NCBI RefSeq assembly: GCF_934307085.1
Contig: NZ_CAKRCF010000016.1
Coordinates: 1 to 58,575 of the forward strand
Source of the DNA: an uncultured Anaerobutyricum sp.
GTDB lineage: Bacteria > Bacillota > Clostridia > Lachnospirales > Lachnospiraceae
Length of the DNA stretch: 58,575 nt
Direction of reading: 5' to 3'
Position 1 is the first letter of the stretch. Every line of letters begins with the position of its first letter. Both the position numbers and the translations under genes were made by a program. Positions 1 through 7,952 of this stretch are shown piece after piece. Below the pieces are notes generated by a model. It searched no databases, was not told the origin of the DNA, and was given only the letters and a program-made list of their open reading frames with translations.

Positions 1-27
1 TGTTGCCCGATATACAACCGGGCAACA
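1..27 (+). terminator. Hairpin at left edge, possible terminator
   Basis: TGTTGCCCG (1-9) and CGGGCAACA (19-27) form a perfect 9-bp stem with a 9-base loop. The main T run (41-47) lies about 13 bases downstream, so this is not a textbook intrinsic terminator. It may end a gene that lies left of the window. Confidence 0.4.
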
Positions 28-57
28 CAAAAATTTTATATTTTTTTAATTGTCTAC

Positions 58-702
58 TTGACGGGATGCACACCATATTATGTATATAAAGCGGTTTCTA
101 ATAACGGTTGGAGTAAAATCACATCAATAAAAGAATACAGTTATACCGTAAAAAATTTAGAATTAGGTGGAAGCTATACATATAAAGTTGTGCCATATTT
201 AAGTGCAAACAGCAAAATATTTACAGGAAGCAGCTCTTCTAAAAAGATTGTGATGCCGACTTCCGGCTGGCTTTTAGATTATGTACAGCCATATAGAACT
301 TCTACAGGATATGTGAGTTGTAATACAAAGAGCTTCAGTATGAGTGGAAAGAACTATACCCATGGATTTACAACAACAGGACAGGGATTGACACAGAAAG
401 ATATTTATTTTAATTTAGAAGGTAAATATTCTACACTGCAGTTTAAAGTAGGAATTTGTGATGATCCGAAGTGGTCATTATATAAGACTGGAGATGTGAA
501 GATTTACGATGGAACCAGATTATTAAAACAAATAGAGATAAAAGATCTTAGTGTGGAATCTTACACAGTGGATGTCCGTGGCTGTACAAACCTAAAAATT
601 GAAGTATCACAGACAAGAAAAAATATTATCACAGGAGAGAATGTAGATAATAAGCTGATTGATACAAGATATGGATTTGCGGATGTAAAAATCAGTAAAT
701 AA
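58..702 (+). CDS. NPCBM-domain protein, probable 5'-truncated fragment
   Basis: The first ~60 residues resemble the second half of a fibronectin type III fold (a YYVYK strand followed by a YTYKVVPY strand). Residues ~70-213 look like an NPCBM/NEW2 carbohydrate-binding module, which in this family is a C-terminal domain of large secreted glycosidases or surface proteins. The only start is a TTG with no ribosome-binding site. The frame is open back to base 1 through a hairpin. The front strands of the FN3 domain, any catalytic domain and a clear signal peptide are missing. An LTGC lipobox-like string occurs at the start but has no usable upstream start codon. I read it as the tail of a broken or rearranged surface protein; a gene continuing beyond the left edge is the alternative. 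Confidence 0.5.
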   Translation: MTGCTPYYVYKAVSNNGWSKITSIKEYSYTVKNLELGGSYTYKVVPYLSANSKIFTGSSSSKKIVMPTSGWLLDYVQPYRTSTGYVSCNTKSFSMSGKNYTHGFTTTGQGLTQKDIYFNLEGKYSTLQFKVGICDDPKWSLYKTGDVKIYDGTRLLKQIEIKDLSVESYTVDVRGCTNLKIEVSQTRKNIITGENVDNKLIDTRYGFADVKISK

Positions 703-825
703 ACTATAAGTTTTCATACAGAACTCTTTTTATTTCTTATGAGAGAAAAAAGCTACCTTTGGACGGTAGAAGTTGATAGTGAACACTATATTAAAAGAAA
801 TAAAGTCTGTCCGATAAATTGCCCC

Positions 826-853
826 TTGACATTTTCCTCAGAAAGTATATAAT
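826..853 (+). promoter_or_regulatory. Sigma-A promoter of ssrA
   Basis: TTGACA (826-831), a 16-base spacer and TATAAT (848-853) form a near-consensus promoter. Transcription would start near 860, about 25 bases before the mature tmRNA end, leaving a short 5' leader for RNase P to remove. Confidence 0.8.
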
Positions 854-884
854 GATAATACTACGGTTCAAAGAACCCTCATGG

Positions 885-1226
885 GGGCTTGTACTGGTTT
901 CGACGGGGATTTTGAACGTGGGGCAGCCATCCGTGGTCCGGGACCACGTTAAAACTCGGAACTAAATATAAACGCTGAAGATAATTTAGCATACGCTGCC
1001 TAGTTGCAGCTGTCGGCCTTAGTATCCCCACAGACTGAGAGTCCGGCACCGATTATGTGGGACACTCGTATTCCAAAGCTTTGCGGAGTATGAAGTAATA
1101 TGAAGCTACTGAAATCTGGAGTTTGTCTTTAGACGCCAGACAGAGGGAATGTCAAAATAGAGACTGTGATGGGAGATACCGTACGGAATAGGTTTTCGGA
1201 CAGGGGTTCGATTCCCCTCAGGTCCA
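885..1226 (+). ncRNA. ssrA: Transfer-messenger RNA (tmRNA)
   Basis: The tmRNA rescues stalled ribosomes and tags the unfinished protein for proteolysis. The 5' end GGGCTTG pairs over 7 bp with the 3' CAGGTCC (two G-U pairs and one U-G). The characteristic tRNA-like start GTACTGGTTTCGACGGGG follows, and the T arm near the 3' end is AGGGG-TTCGATT-CCCCT. The tag frame starts after TAAAC at 974 and stops at TAG (1001-1003), encoding AEDNLAYAA after the tRNA-borne alanine. The 3' CCA is not encoded (the discriminator A is followed by TAAG), so it must be added enzymatically. Confidence 0.95.
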
Positions 1227-1228
1227 TA

Positions 1229-1281
1229 AGAGACCCTTGAAATATGGCTTATTTAAGCCATATTTCAAGGGTCTCTTTTTT
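1229..1281 (+). terminator. Intrinsic terminator of ssrA
   Basis: A perfect 22-bp stem (1229-1250 with 1255-1276), a 4-base loop and a run of T (1276-1281) lie directly after the tmRNA 3' end. Confidence 0.93.
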
Positions 1282-1386
1282 GCTCGTTTGAGAGCGCACC
1301 AAGATGGGATTTTTTATTTGCAAACTGTTGTACCCTATTGTAAAATAGAGAAGAATGTGAAAAAATAGGGAAGAAAGGAAATAAAG

Positions 1387-2301
1387 ATGAATGCAAAAGT
1401 AAAAGGAACTGCATTTGCTCTTTTTGGTGGAGCATGCTGGGGATTATCAAGTGTAGTGGGAAAGCTTCTCTTTGACATGAGAGGAATGAATGCAGAGTGG
1501 CTTGTTACAGCGAGACTTGTTTTTGGTGGATTTATCATGCTCTGTTTTGCTGCATTTCAGAAAAAGGGCAGGATTTTTGAAATATGGAAAGATAGGAAAA
1601 CCGCATTGAGTATGATTTTGTTTGCAGCATTAGGTATGTTGGCGTGTCAGCTTACATACTTTTTGTGTGTGCAGTATTCTAATCCGGCAACAGCGACGGT
1701 ACTTCAGTATACTTCACCAGTTATGATTATGCTACTATGTCTTTTCCTTGACAGAAAGCTTCCAAGAATAATTGATATTGTCGTACTGATTGCGGTAGTT
1801 GCAGGAGTATTTCTGATGTCCACACATGGAAATATCCACAGTCTTGCAATTTCTCAGAAAGCTTTGATTTTAGGGATTACGACAGCTATTGCGGTTGTAT
1901 TTTATACGGTCTGGCCAGTACGCCTGTTAAAGGAATATGGCTCAACACTCGTTATTGGCTGGGGAATGTTTATTGGTGGAATTATGCTGATACCATTTTC
2001 AAAATTCTGGGCACCTCCGGGAAGATGGGACTGGCTCACAGTGACGTTAGTTGGGATTGTGGTTGTGTTTGGAACAATTGTTTCGTTTAGCTGTTATTTA
2101 AAAGGTGTTATGTATTTAGGTCCGGTAAAGAGCAGTCTGTTTGCGTGTATGGAGCCTCTTGTTTCTACTGTTTTCACGGTGGTTTTATTACATCAGGTAT
2201 TTGTGGCAGCGGATATTGTGGGGATTGCACTCATTATCATTAGTGTTACTTCTTTGGCGGTGAATGATGTTATAAAGGATGCAAAAGAAAAGAAAAAATA
2301 A
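1387..2301 (+). CDS. EamA/DMT-family transporter
   Basis: This 304-residue, very hydrophobic protein has about ten predicted membrane helices in two homologous halves (roughly residues 5-140 and 150-290), the duplicated EamA architecture of the drug/metabolite transporter superfamily. The first half begins with the typical GGACWGLSSVVGK helix. Members export or import amino acids, nucleobases or drugs; the substrate cannot be read from sequence. The start ATG follows GGAAGAAAGGAAATAAAG. The gene stands alone between the ssrA terminator and the trxA leader. Confidence 0.88.
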   Translation: MNAKVKGTAFALFGGACWGLSSVVGKLLFDMRGMNAEWLVTARLVFGGFIMLCFAAFQKKGRIFEIWKDRKTALSMILFAALGMLACQLTYFLCVQYSNPATATVLQYTSPVMIMLLCLFLDRKLPRIIDIVVLIAVVAGVFLMSTHGNIHSLAISQKALILGITTAIAVVFYTVWPVRLLKEYGSTLVIGWGMFIGGIMLIPFSKFWAPPGRWDWLTVTLVGIVVVFGTIVSFSCYLKGVMYLGPVKSSLFACMEPLVSTVFTVVLLHQVFVAADIVGIALIIISVTSLAVNDVIKDAKEKKK

Positions 2302-2386
2302 AAACTGTAAATTATAGTCATGTAAGAAAAAATATAAGATTACAAATAACAAATGTATGGTATAATAAGAAAGTATTTCGTAAAAG

Positions 2387-2427
2387 AAGTCATAGAGTGT
2401 ATCTGAACACACTCTGGAGACTTTTTT
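2387..2427 (+). terminator. Hairpin terminator between EamA gene and trxA
   Basis: Arms AAGTC (2387-2391) and AGAGTGT (2394-2400) pair with ACACTCT (2409-2415) and GACTT (2419-2423), followed by TTTTTT. A TATAAT at 2361-2366 lies just upstream, so it could instead end a short leader transcript. Confidence 0.65.
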
Positions 2428-2551
2428 CAGATATGTTCTAAATTTTAAAATTGTATGTTTTAAGATGTAAGACGGTTATAAATGAATTAAAATATCAGAA
2501 AACATATATTTTGATATTTTAAGCCAGAGATACTATCGAAAGGAAGGAAAA

Positions 2552-2860
2552 ATGGCAATTGTAAAAGTAACAGAAAGTAATTTTGAACAGGAAGTATTAC
2601 AGGCAGAGGGGAAGGTTCTTGTAGATTTCTGGGCAGTATGGTGTGGGCCATGCCAGATGTTATCCCCAATCGTGGACGAGGTGGCTGCAGAAGCAGGGAA
2701 TGTAAAGGTTGGAAAAGTTAATGTAGATGAGGAGCCAGCACTTGCTGCAAAGTTTGGTGTTATGAGCATTCCAACACTGCTCGTGTTTGAAAATGGGAAG
2801 GTTGTAAAACAGTCTGTTGGATATATTGAAAAAGATGAGGTTATGGCTCTTATTCAGTAG
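2552..2860 (+). CDS. trxA: Thioredoxin
   Basis: Small cytoplasmic dithiol reductant that keeps ribonucleotide reductase and other proteins reduced. The 102-residue protein is normal thioredoxin length. It carries the redox-active WCGPC motif (Cys31, Cys34), the buried Asp25, and the cis-proline at Pro74 in the SIPT motif. The start ATG follows AAAGGAAGGAAAA. It is monocistronic: a terminator-like hairpin lies upstream and another downstream. No thioredoxin reductase gene is present in the window. Confidence 0.95.
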   Translation: MAIVKVTESNFEQEVLQAEGKVLVDFWAVWCGPCQMLSPIVDEVAAEAGNVKVGKVNVDEEPALAAKFGVMSIPTLLVFENGKVVKQSVGYIEKDEVMALIQ

Positions 2861-2936
2861 GGTCTAGCAGATACATTCTAAGATAGAATAAATGGGACTG
2901 TTGCAAAATAGCTTTCTGAAAAATATTGTATAAACC

Positions 2937-2985
2937 CCGGAATCTTTTCAGAGCCAAAATAGCTCAAAAAGGGTTCCGGATTTTT
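2937..2985 (+). terminator. Probable terminator after trxA
   Basis: CCGGAA (2937-2942) pairs with TTCCGG (2974-2979), followed by ATTTTTGG. The loop is long (about 31 bases), so efficiency is uncertain. Confidence 0.5.
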
Positions 2986-3144
2986 GGTTTTGTACTATTC
3001 CTTTGGATAAGTTACTATCGCATGAGAAAAGTTTACAACTGCAATAGAAGATGTCTGAAAATGCTTTCTGCCAGATGGATATTAAAATTTGCAGGGGTGA
3101 TTTTGAGACATACTCTGGAAGGAAGGAGGAATCCAGGGCATAAA

Positions 3145-3855
3145 ATGAAAAATACAAAAGTTTATTTGATGAGTATAGATAATGTAAAGGATCCAAAAAC
3201 TTTTATATCGTGGCAGGAATTTCTTCCGAAAGAGCGGTGGGAGAAAACAGTGCGTCCAATCAAAGAAGAAGATAGAAAAACGGAACTCGCAGCATGGCTT
3301 TTATTATATCATGCCTTAAAAGAGTGGAGAGTTCCAGAAGAAAGAATTAATGTAAAGGGAGCATACTGTTATGGTGAGCATGGAAAACCAATGAGAAGTA
3401 ATGAAGAAGTTTATTTTAATCTTTCACATTCAGGAAAATATGTATTGTGTTCCGTGTCAGAAACAGAAATTGGCTGTGATATTGAAAAAGTAAAAGAAGT
3501 AAAATGGAAGATTGCAAAAAGATTTTTTTCGGAGAAGGAGTATAATCTTTTGGAAAGACTGGAAAGAAAGAAAAAAGCAGGAAAACAGGAAGAAAAAACA
3601 AAAGAAAGCGAACAAATAGCCGGACAAATATTTACCCGGTTCTGGGTATTGCGGGAAAGCTATGTAAAAAAAACAGGAGAGGGACTGGGTATTGCATTAG
3701 AAGGTCTGGATTTTTCAGATATTTTTCAAACATGCTCTAAAGGAAAAAAGAACGGAGAGTTTTTAGCAGAAACTTTTTTTGAAATAGAATATGATGGGTA
3801 TTGTATAGCTGTTTGTGAAGAAAAAGGCAGTAAACCGGAATTTATCGTTTGCTGA
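3145..3855 (+). CDS. 4'-phosphopantetheinyl transferase, Sfp type
   Basis: Transfers the phosphopantetheine arm of coenzyme A to a serine of acyl or peptidyl carrier proteins. The 236-residue protein shows the family signatures FNLSHS (91-96), GCDIE (110-114, Mg2+-binding acids) and WVLRESYVK (167-175). A lysine/glutamate-rich insert sits at about 140-156. I use the ATG at 3145, which follows GGAAGGAGGAAT, because the family match starts there. The same frame is open about 73 codons further upstream, but that part crosses the trxA hairpin and has no family match. The partner carrier protein is not in the window, so whether it serves fatty-acid or secondary metabolism is unknown. Confidence 0.88.
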   Translation: MKNTKVYLMSIDNVKDPKTFISWQEFLPKERWEKTVRPIKEEDRKTELAAWLLLYHALKEWRVPEERINVKGAYCYGEHGKPMRSNEEVYFNLSHSGKYVLCSVSETEIGCDIEKVKEVKWKIAKRFFSEKEYNLLERLERKKKAGKQEEKTKESEQIAGQIFTRFWVLRESYVKKTGEGLGIALEGLDFSDIFQTCSKGKKNGEFLAETFFEIEYDGYCIAVCEEKGSKPEFIVC

Positions 3856-3973
3856 CTGTGAGTTGTGGAGCTATTGACAATTGTTTTCTTTAATAATATA
3901 ATTTTTAAGATAAGTTATTCTCTGCTTTTATGCAGAATGATAATTTAATTGAAGCCAGGTTAGGAGTGGAAAG

Positions 3974-4639
3974 ATGGCAGTAGAAGGAACAAAAATCAGA
4001 GAGATGATGGAAGGAAAGACTCTCGAAAAGGATAATATAAAGAAGATGTATGATATGGTGCAGAATGCATCAGAACCAGAAGAGAAGAAAAAGGTTATGA
4101 AACATTCTGTTTTTTTTATTGGACAGCTTCCATTAAAGGAGAATCACAGTGTTGATTTAAAACAGACAGAGAGAATTGTGAATGGTAGTGTGCCATTTGC
4201 AGAATTGGACACTTATATGGACTATCTGTTAAAAGGGCTTTCTACACAGAAACTTCTTTTAGAAAAAGAAGATGGTACCTATGAGGTTAACATAAAGTAT
4301 GAGAAGTCTGTAGTGAAAGTTCGTAAAATTGCCAGAGCTTTTCAACTTGAACAGGAAAAAGCCTTAGAGGCAGGAGTTCCAAAGGCAAAGAAGATGTACC
4401 AGATGGGAACAAAGTACTACCATTCCGGGCAGTATGAGGAAGCAGCCGCTTGTTTTATGAATGCAGCGGAACTTGCAGAGTATCGTATGGCTTATTACAG
4501 TCTTGCATTAATGTATTTTAAAGGACAGGGTGTAGATAAGTCTTCTGAAGAAGCACTTTATTATGTGAGAAAGGCTCTTGTAAAGGGAGCAGTTATTGCA
4601 GAAGAGCTTGAACAGGAAATTTTGGACACAATAAATTAA
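3974..4639 (+). CDS. Sel1/TPR-like repeat protein, function unknown
   Basis: This 221-residue soluble, charged protein has a C-terminal region (about 140-215) with helical repeats of Sel1/TPR type, e.g. AYYSLALMYFKGQGVDKSSE, usually protein-protein interaction scaffolds. The first 130 residues match nothing I recognise. It has no signal peptide or membrane segment. The ATG follows GTTAGGAGTGGAAAG. The gene ends 28 bases before the lipoprotein gene, so the two may be co-transcribed. Confidence 0.75.
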   Translation: MAVEGTKIREMMEGKTLEKDNIKKMYDMVQNASEPEEKKKVMKHSVFFIGQLPLKENHSVDLKQTERIVNGSVPFAELDTYMDYLLKGLSTQKLLLEKEDGTYEVNIKYEKSVVKVRKIARAFQLEQEKALEAGVPKAKKMYQMGTKYYHSGQYEEAAACFMNAAELAEYRMAYYSLALMYFKGQGVDKSSEEALYYVRKALVKGAVIAEELEQEILDTIN

Positions 4640-4667
4640 TTGTTATAAAGAAAGGATAATTTTTATT

Positions 4668-5744
4668 ATGAAAAAGTTTGCAACAGTTGCTCTTGCGTTT
4701 GTTTTATCAATGAGTATGTTGACAGGATGCGGAAGCAGCAAAAAGGCAGCAGAGGCAACAACGGAAGTAAAAGAGGATACTGTAGATTATGGCAAGGGAC
4801 TTAACGATGATGGAACATTAGAAGGCGTAAAGGCAACAGATTATGTAACAGTATGTAAGTATGATTCTTTAAAGATTGCCAAAAAGGATGTAGAGGTTTC
4901 TGACAGTGACGTTCAGAGTCAGATTGATTCTATTTTAGCCAATTACAAAAAGCAGGTAACAGACCGCAAGGTAAAAAAAGGTGATGTAGTCAATATTGAT
5001 TATAAAGGTACTATTGATGGAAAGGAATTTGATGGGGGATCAGCCACTGGGGCGAATCTCGAAATTGGTTCCGGAACATTTATTGATGGTTTTGAAGATC
5101 AGCTGATTGGTAAGACACCAGGTGAGACTGTGCAGGTAAAAACAACATTCCCTAAGGATTATAATGTTACGGATCTTGCAGGAAAGGACGTTGTATTTGA
5201 GACGAAGATTAATTATATTGAGGAAGAGCAGAAGCTCACAGATGAGTTTGTAAAAGAGAATCTGTCTTCTATTCACGGCTACAGCACTGTAAAAGAGATG
5301 AAGAAAGCAATCAAAGATGAGCTTTATACTAGTAAAAAAGGAGATTATATCTGGAATTATATGATTGAAAAGAGTAAGTTTAATGAGATTCCAGACGATT
5401 TGATTAATGATCGAATTGATGTTTTGGTTGATGGATTAAAGAGCCAGTTAAAATCATCTGATTATTCTTTAAAAGACTATTTATCAGCATATGGAATTGA
5501 AGATGAGGCAGCATTAAGAGATCAGTATAAGAGTAGCTGTGAAAGTACAGTAAAAGTATTTCTTATTGCAGATGTCATTGCAGCAGAAAAGAAGATTGCT
5601 GTTACAGATGATGACATTAAGGAATACTTTAACACGGATAGTACTGCACAGTATGAAAAACAGTATGGTAAGGCATATATCAATCGAATAGTACTCAACA
5701 ATCTTGTATTAAAAGCAATTGAGAAAACAGCAACAATAAAATAA
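4668..5744 (+). CDS. Exported trigger-factor-like peptidyl-prolyl isomerase lipoprotein
   Basis: The N-terminus is a lipoprotein signal peptide with lipobox LTGC (Cys21), so the protein is anchored outside the membrane. Residues ~100-184 form an FKBP-type peptidyl-prolyl isomerase domain (GDVVNIDYKGTIDGKEFDGG, then IDGFEDQLIG), and residues ~190-358 resemble the helical C-terminal chaperone domain of trigger factor. This combination suggests a folding factor for secreted proteins, standing in for the PrsA lipoprotein of other Firmicutes. The ribosome-binding site is AAGAAAGGATAA. A strong hairpin follows the stop codon. Confidence 0.88.
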   Translation: MKKFATVALAFVLSMSMLTGCGSSKKAAEATTEVKEDTVDYGKGLNDDGTLEGVKATDYVTVCKYDSLKIAKKDVEVSDSDVQSQIDSILANYKKQVTDRKVKKGDVVNIDYKGTIDGKEFDGGSATGANLEIGSGTFIDGFEDQLIGKTPGETVQVKTTFPKDYNVTDLAGKDVVFETKINYIEEEQKLTDEFVKENLSSIHGYSTVKEMKKAIKDELYTSKKGDYIWNYMIEKSKFNEIPDDLINDRIDVLVDGLKSQLKSSDYSLKDYLSAYGIEDEAALRDQYKSSCESTVKVFLIADVIAAEKKIAVTDDDIKEYFNTDSTAQYEKQYGKAYINRIVLNNLVLKAIEKTATIK

Positions 5745-5750
5745 TAAATA

Positions 5751-5826
5751 AAAGATCTTATAATCAAGGTGTGGCATCCTACAGGTGGGAAGATGTCATA
5801 CCTGTGATTATAAGATCTTTTTTCTT
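5751..5826 (+). terminator. Long bidirectional hairpin terminator
   Basis: AAAGATCTTATAATCA (5751-5766) pairs perfectly with 5805-5820. The stem continues inward with G-U pairs (GGTGTGGCATC against GATGTCATACC), giving about 27 bp, and T6 follows. Outer A and T runs let it act in both directions between the convergent lipoprotein and phosphatase genes. Confidence 0.85.
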
Positions 5827-5925
5827 GTGATGGTTCGTATCCCTTTAACGGAACAGTTTCTATAAGATTTTTCGGTTCTGTTTTTTGATTCATATAACGC
5901 ATCTGCGATGATTTTACTTATTCAT

Positions 5926-6594
5926 TTATTTGTTCACTACTTTGTAGTGATCAAAACAGAGCGATTTGTCGTAATATATTTTATCTTTGGCAACAATCTT
6001 TGCCTGTCCGTCTTTGACATCGACAATGGTTACAGCACAGTTATATGGAACATGTTCCTGCCAGAAACTGTTTTTATCTTTATATAAAGGATTTAACATA
6101 GCACGAAGTGCACAGCCGTGGGTGGCGATAAGAATAGTTTTATCCTGGTATTCGGGATTGGCAATCAGTTCATTAAAAAAGTCAGCAGTTCTTTTCATTA
6201 GATCAGTGATACTGTCTCCATCTGGAGAACCCTGATAATGAAAAGGATCCGTATAGAATGTATTATAATTAGGATCTGGAACTTCAAAATTACTTTCAAG
6301 GCAACCGAGACCCTCCCAGCATCCCCAGTTAAGCTCCATAATACGACGATCTTCTATTATCGGAATCTTTCTTTCCCAATTTTTTTCTGAAGCGGAAACG
6401 GCAAGTTCCCCGGTTTCTCTGGCTCTTTTTAAAGGACTGGTGATAACAAGATCAAAAGGAATATCCTTTAAAGCTTCTCCGGTAATGATTGCAAGATCCT
6501 TGCCATTTTGATTCAAAGGTTCATCTGTCCATCCCTGCAGACATCCTAAAGCGTTTAGCCTTGTTTCTCCGTGTCGTATAATATAAAGCCTCAT
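5926..6594 (-). CDS. Histidine phosphatase (phosphoglycerate mutase-like)
   Basis: Branch-1 histidine phosphatase of 222 residues. The phospho-accepting His8 lies in the N-terminal RHGET motif, the SPLKRARETGE motif (53-63) carries the conserved arginine, and the second catalytic histidine is His159 in ATHG. Members act as cobalamin/alpha-ribazole phosphatases, phosphoserine phosphatases or general sugar phosphatases. Lack of cobalamin genes nearby leaves the substrate open. It reads from its own promoter (6654-6682, minus strand), convergent with the lipoprotein gene. Confidence 0.88.
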   Translation of the reverse strand: MRLYIIRHGETRLNALGCLQGWTDEPLNQNGKDLAIITGEALKDIPFDLVITSPLKRARETGELAVSASEKNWERKIPIIEDRRIMELNWGCWEGLGCLESNFEVPDPNYNTFYTDPFHYQGSPDGDSITDLMKRTADFFNELIANPEYQDKTILIATHGCALRAMLNPLYKDKNSFWQEHVPYNCAVTIVDVKDGQAKIVAKDKIYYDKSLCFDHYKVVNK

Positions 6595-6653
6595 ATGTAA
6601 TAACCTCCCTGTTGTGATAGTGCATCATAGATGAAAAATAACATCTGTAAAAT

Positions 6654-6682
6654 AGTATAGCAATGTCAAAGAAGACAGACAA
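6654..6682 (-). promoter_or_regulatory. Promoter of the histidine phosphatase gene
   Basis: On the minus strand: TTGTCT (plus 6677-6682), a 17-base spacer and TATACT (plus 6654-6659), about 60 bases before the ATG. Confidence 0.6.
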
Positions 6683-6722
6683 GAAAATTTTTTGTTTATT
6701 TTTTGCTGGATTATTAGCTAGA

Positions 6723-6768
6723 TTGTGTTTGAAAAATGCTTTCAGCAAGAGGTACATCACAATTTATG
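6723..6768 (+). repeat. Copy of short TTTGAAAAAT repeat family
   Basis: The segment starting GTGTTTGAAAAATGCTTTC matches sequences at 42307-42388 and 43304-43352 (see those entries). It lies in the otherwise gene-free 6595-6909 stretch, which also holds two divergent promoters. Confidence 0.5.
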
Positions 6769-6824
6769 AAAAATTTTGTCAATTCAAACACGAAAAATCA
6801 AACAAATTAGAATTTTTATATTTC

Positions 6825-6853
6825 TTTACAATGAGGGGAAAATCAGATATAAT
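6825..6853 (+). promoter_or_regulatory. Sigma-A promoter of the 65-aa ORF and pyrH
   Basis: TTTACA (6825-6830), a 17-base spacer and TATAAT (6848-6853). The start site would fall near 6860, giving a ~50-base leader to the small ORF at 6910. Confidence 0.75.
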
Positions 6854-6909
6854 GTTATTAAGTATTACTTTGTCTTTTGGTAGAAAGGCAGAGAATCAGG
6901 AGTGTGAAA

Positions 6910-7107
6910 ATGAAGGTATTATTGTCGAATGTTTCGAGGAAAAATGGATATATGATTATAGATGTCTTTTTTTCAGTGCTGTCTGGGATGAATTATCCAG
7001 TACTGGCACACAGTGATACTATGCTTAAATTTATTGATGTAGATGAAAAATTTAAGAAGACGGAAATTCGCTATGATTTTCGCACCCGAAAGATTATCAT
7101 GGGATAA
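6910..7107 (+). CDS. Small protein of unknown function upstream of pyrH
   Basis: A 65-residue basic protein (pattern IRYDFRTRKIIMG at its end) that I do not recognise. The ATG at 6910 has CAGGAG seven bases upstream. The stop is 18 bases before the pyrH ATG, and the strong promoter at 6825-6853 is placed to transcribe both. The middle is hydrophobic (YMIIDVFFSVLSG) but short for a membrane helix. A longer in-frame start at 6877 lacks a ribosome-binding site. It could be a real co-transcribed small protein or a leader ORF. Confidence 0.55.
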   Translation: MKVLLSNVSRKNGYMIIDVFFSVLSGMNYPVLAHSDTMLKFIDVDEKFKKTEIRYDFRTRKIIMG

Positions 7108-7125
7108 AAACATTTGGAGGTTTAC

Positions 7126-7839
7126 ATGAAAGATTTAAAAAGTTTAAACCGTGTTTTATTAAAGTTAAGCGGAGAGGCATTAGCAGGCGAAAAGAAAACT
7201 GGATTTGATGAGGCAACTGTATTGAAGGTGGCAGAACAGGTGAAGCAGATTGTTGATGATGGAATGCAGGTTGCGATCGTTATCGGCGGAGGTAATTTCT
7301 GGAGAGGAAGAACCAGTGAGAATATGGAAAGAACAAAGGCTGACCAGATTGGTATGCTTGCAACAGTAATGAACTGTATTTATGTTTCTGATATGTTTCG
7401 TCATGTAGGAATGAAAACAAAGGTTTATACACCATTTACCTGTGGATCATTTACAGAGCTTTTCTCTAAAGATGATGCAGTGAAGAATTTAGAAGAGGGT
7501 GTTGTAACATTCTTTGCGGGAGGAACAGGACATCCATATTTCTCTACAGATACAGCAACAGCACTTCGTGCGATTGAGATCGAGGCAGATGCAATTCTTT
7601 TAGCAAAAGCAATTGATGGTGTGTATGACAGTGATCCAAAGGTTAATCCTGACGCAGTGAAATATGATGAAATTTCCCTTGATGAAGTACTTTCTAAGAA
7701 GTTAGGTGTTATTGATCTTACAGCAACAATTATGTGTTTAGAGAATAAGATGCCTTTAGTAATCTTTGGATTAGAGGAAGAGAACAGTATTGTGAATACG
7801 ATGAGTGGTAAGTTTAATGGAACTTATGTTACGGTATAG
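7126..7839 (+). CDS. pyrH: UMP kinase
   Basis: Hexameric bacterial UMP kinase (amino acid kinase fold) that makes UDP from UMP and ATP for RNA, DNA and cell-wall precursors. The 237-residue product shows the N-terminal LLKLSGEAL motif, the GGGNFWRG glycine-rich loop and the C-terminal DLTA and GT motifs. The ATG at 7126 has GGAGG five bases upstream; the TTG at 7114 overlaps that site and is not the start. The order pyrH-frr-uppS-cdsA-dxr-rseP-ispG is conserved in Firmicutes. Confidence 0.96.
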   Translation: MKDLKSLNRVLLKLSGEALAGEKKTGFDEATVLKVAEQVKQIVDDGMQVAIVIGGGNFWRGRTSENMERTKADQIGMLATVMNCIYVSDMFRHVGMKTKVYTPFTCGSFTELFSKDDAVKNLEEGVVTFFAGGTGHPYFSTDTATALRAIEIEADAILLAKAIDGVYDSDPKVNPDAVKYDEISLDEVLSKKLGVIDLTATIMCLENKMPLVIFGLEEENSIVNTMSGKFNGTYVTV

Positions 7840-7877
7840 AACAATGATGAATAAATAATACAAGAATTGGAAAAAAC

Positions 7878-7906
7878 TTGACAATTAAGTTGTGTTATTG
7901 TAAATT
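7878..7906 (+). promoter_or_regulatory. Promoter upstream of frr
   Basis: TTGACA (7878-7883), a 17-base spacer and TAAATT (7901-7906). It would give frr a start independent of pyrH. Confidence 0.6.
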
Positions 7907-7952
7907 AGTATCACACGATAATTGAGAATAAGTATAATATAGGAGGCATACT

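Noticed and set aside
2926..3144. Upstream extension of the phosphopantetheinyl transferase frame
   Set aside because: It crosses the trxA hairpin, has no family similarity, and a better ribosome-binding site precedes the ATG at 3145.
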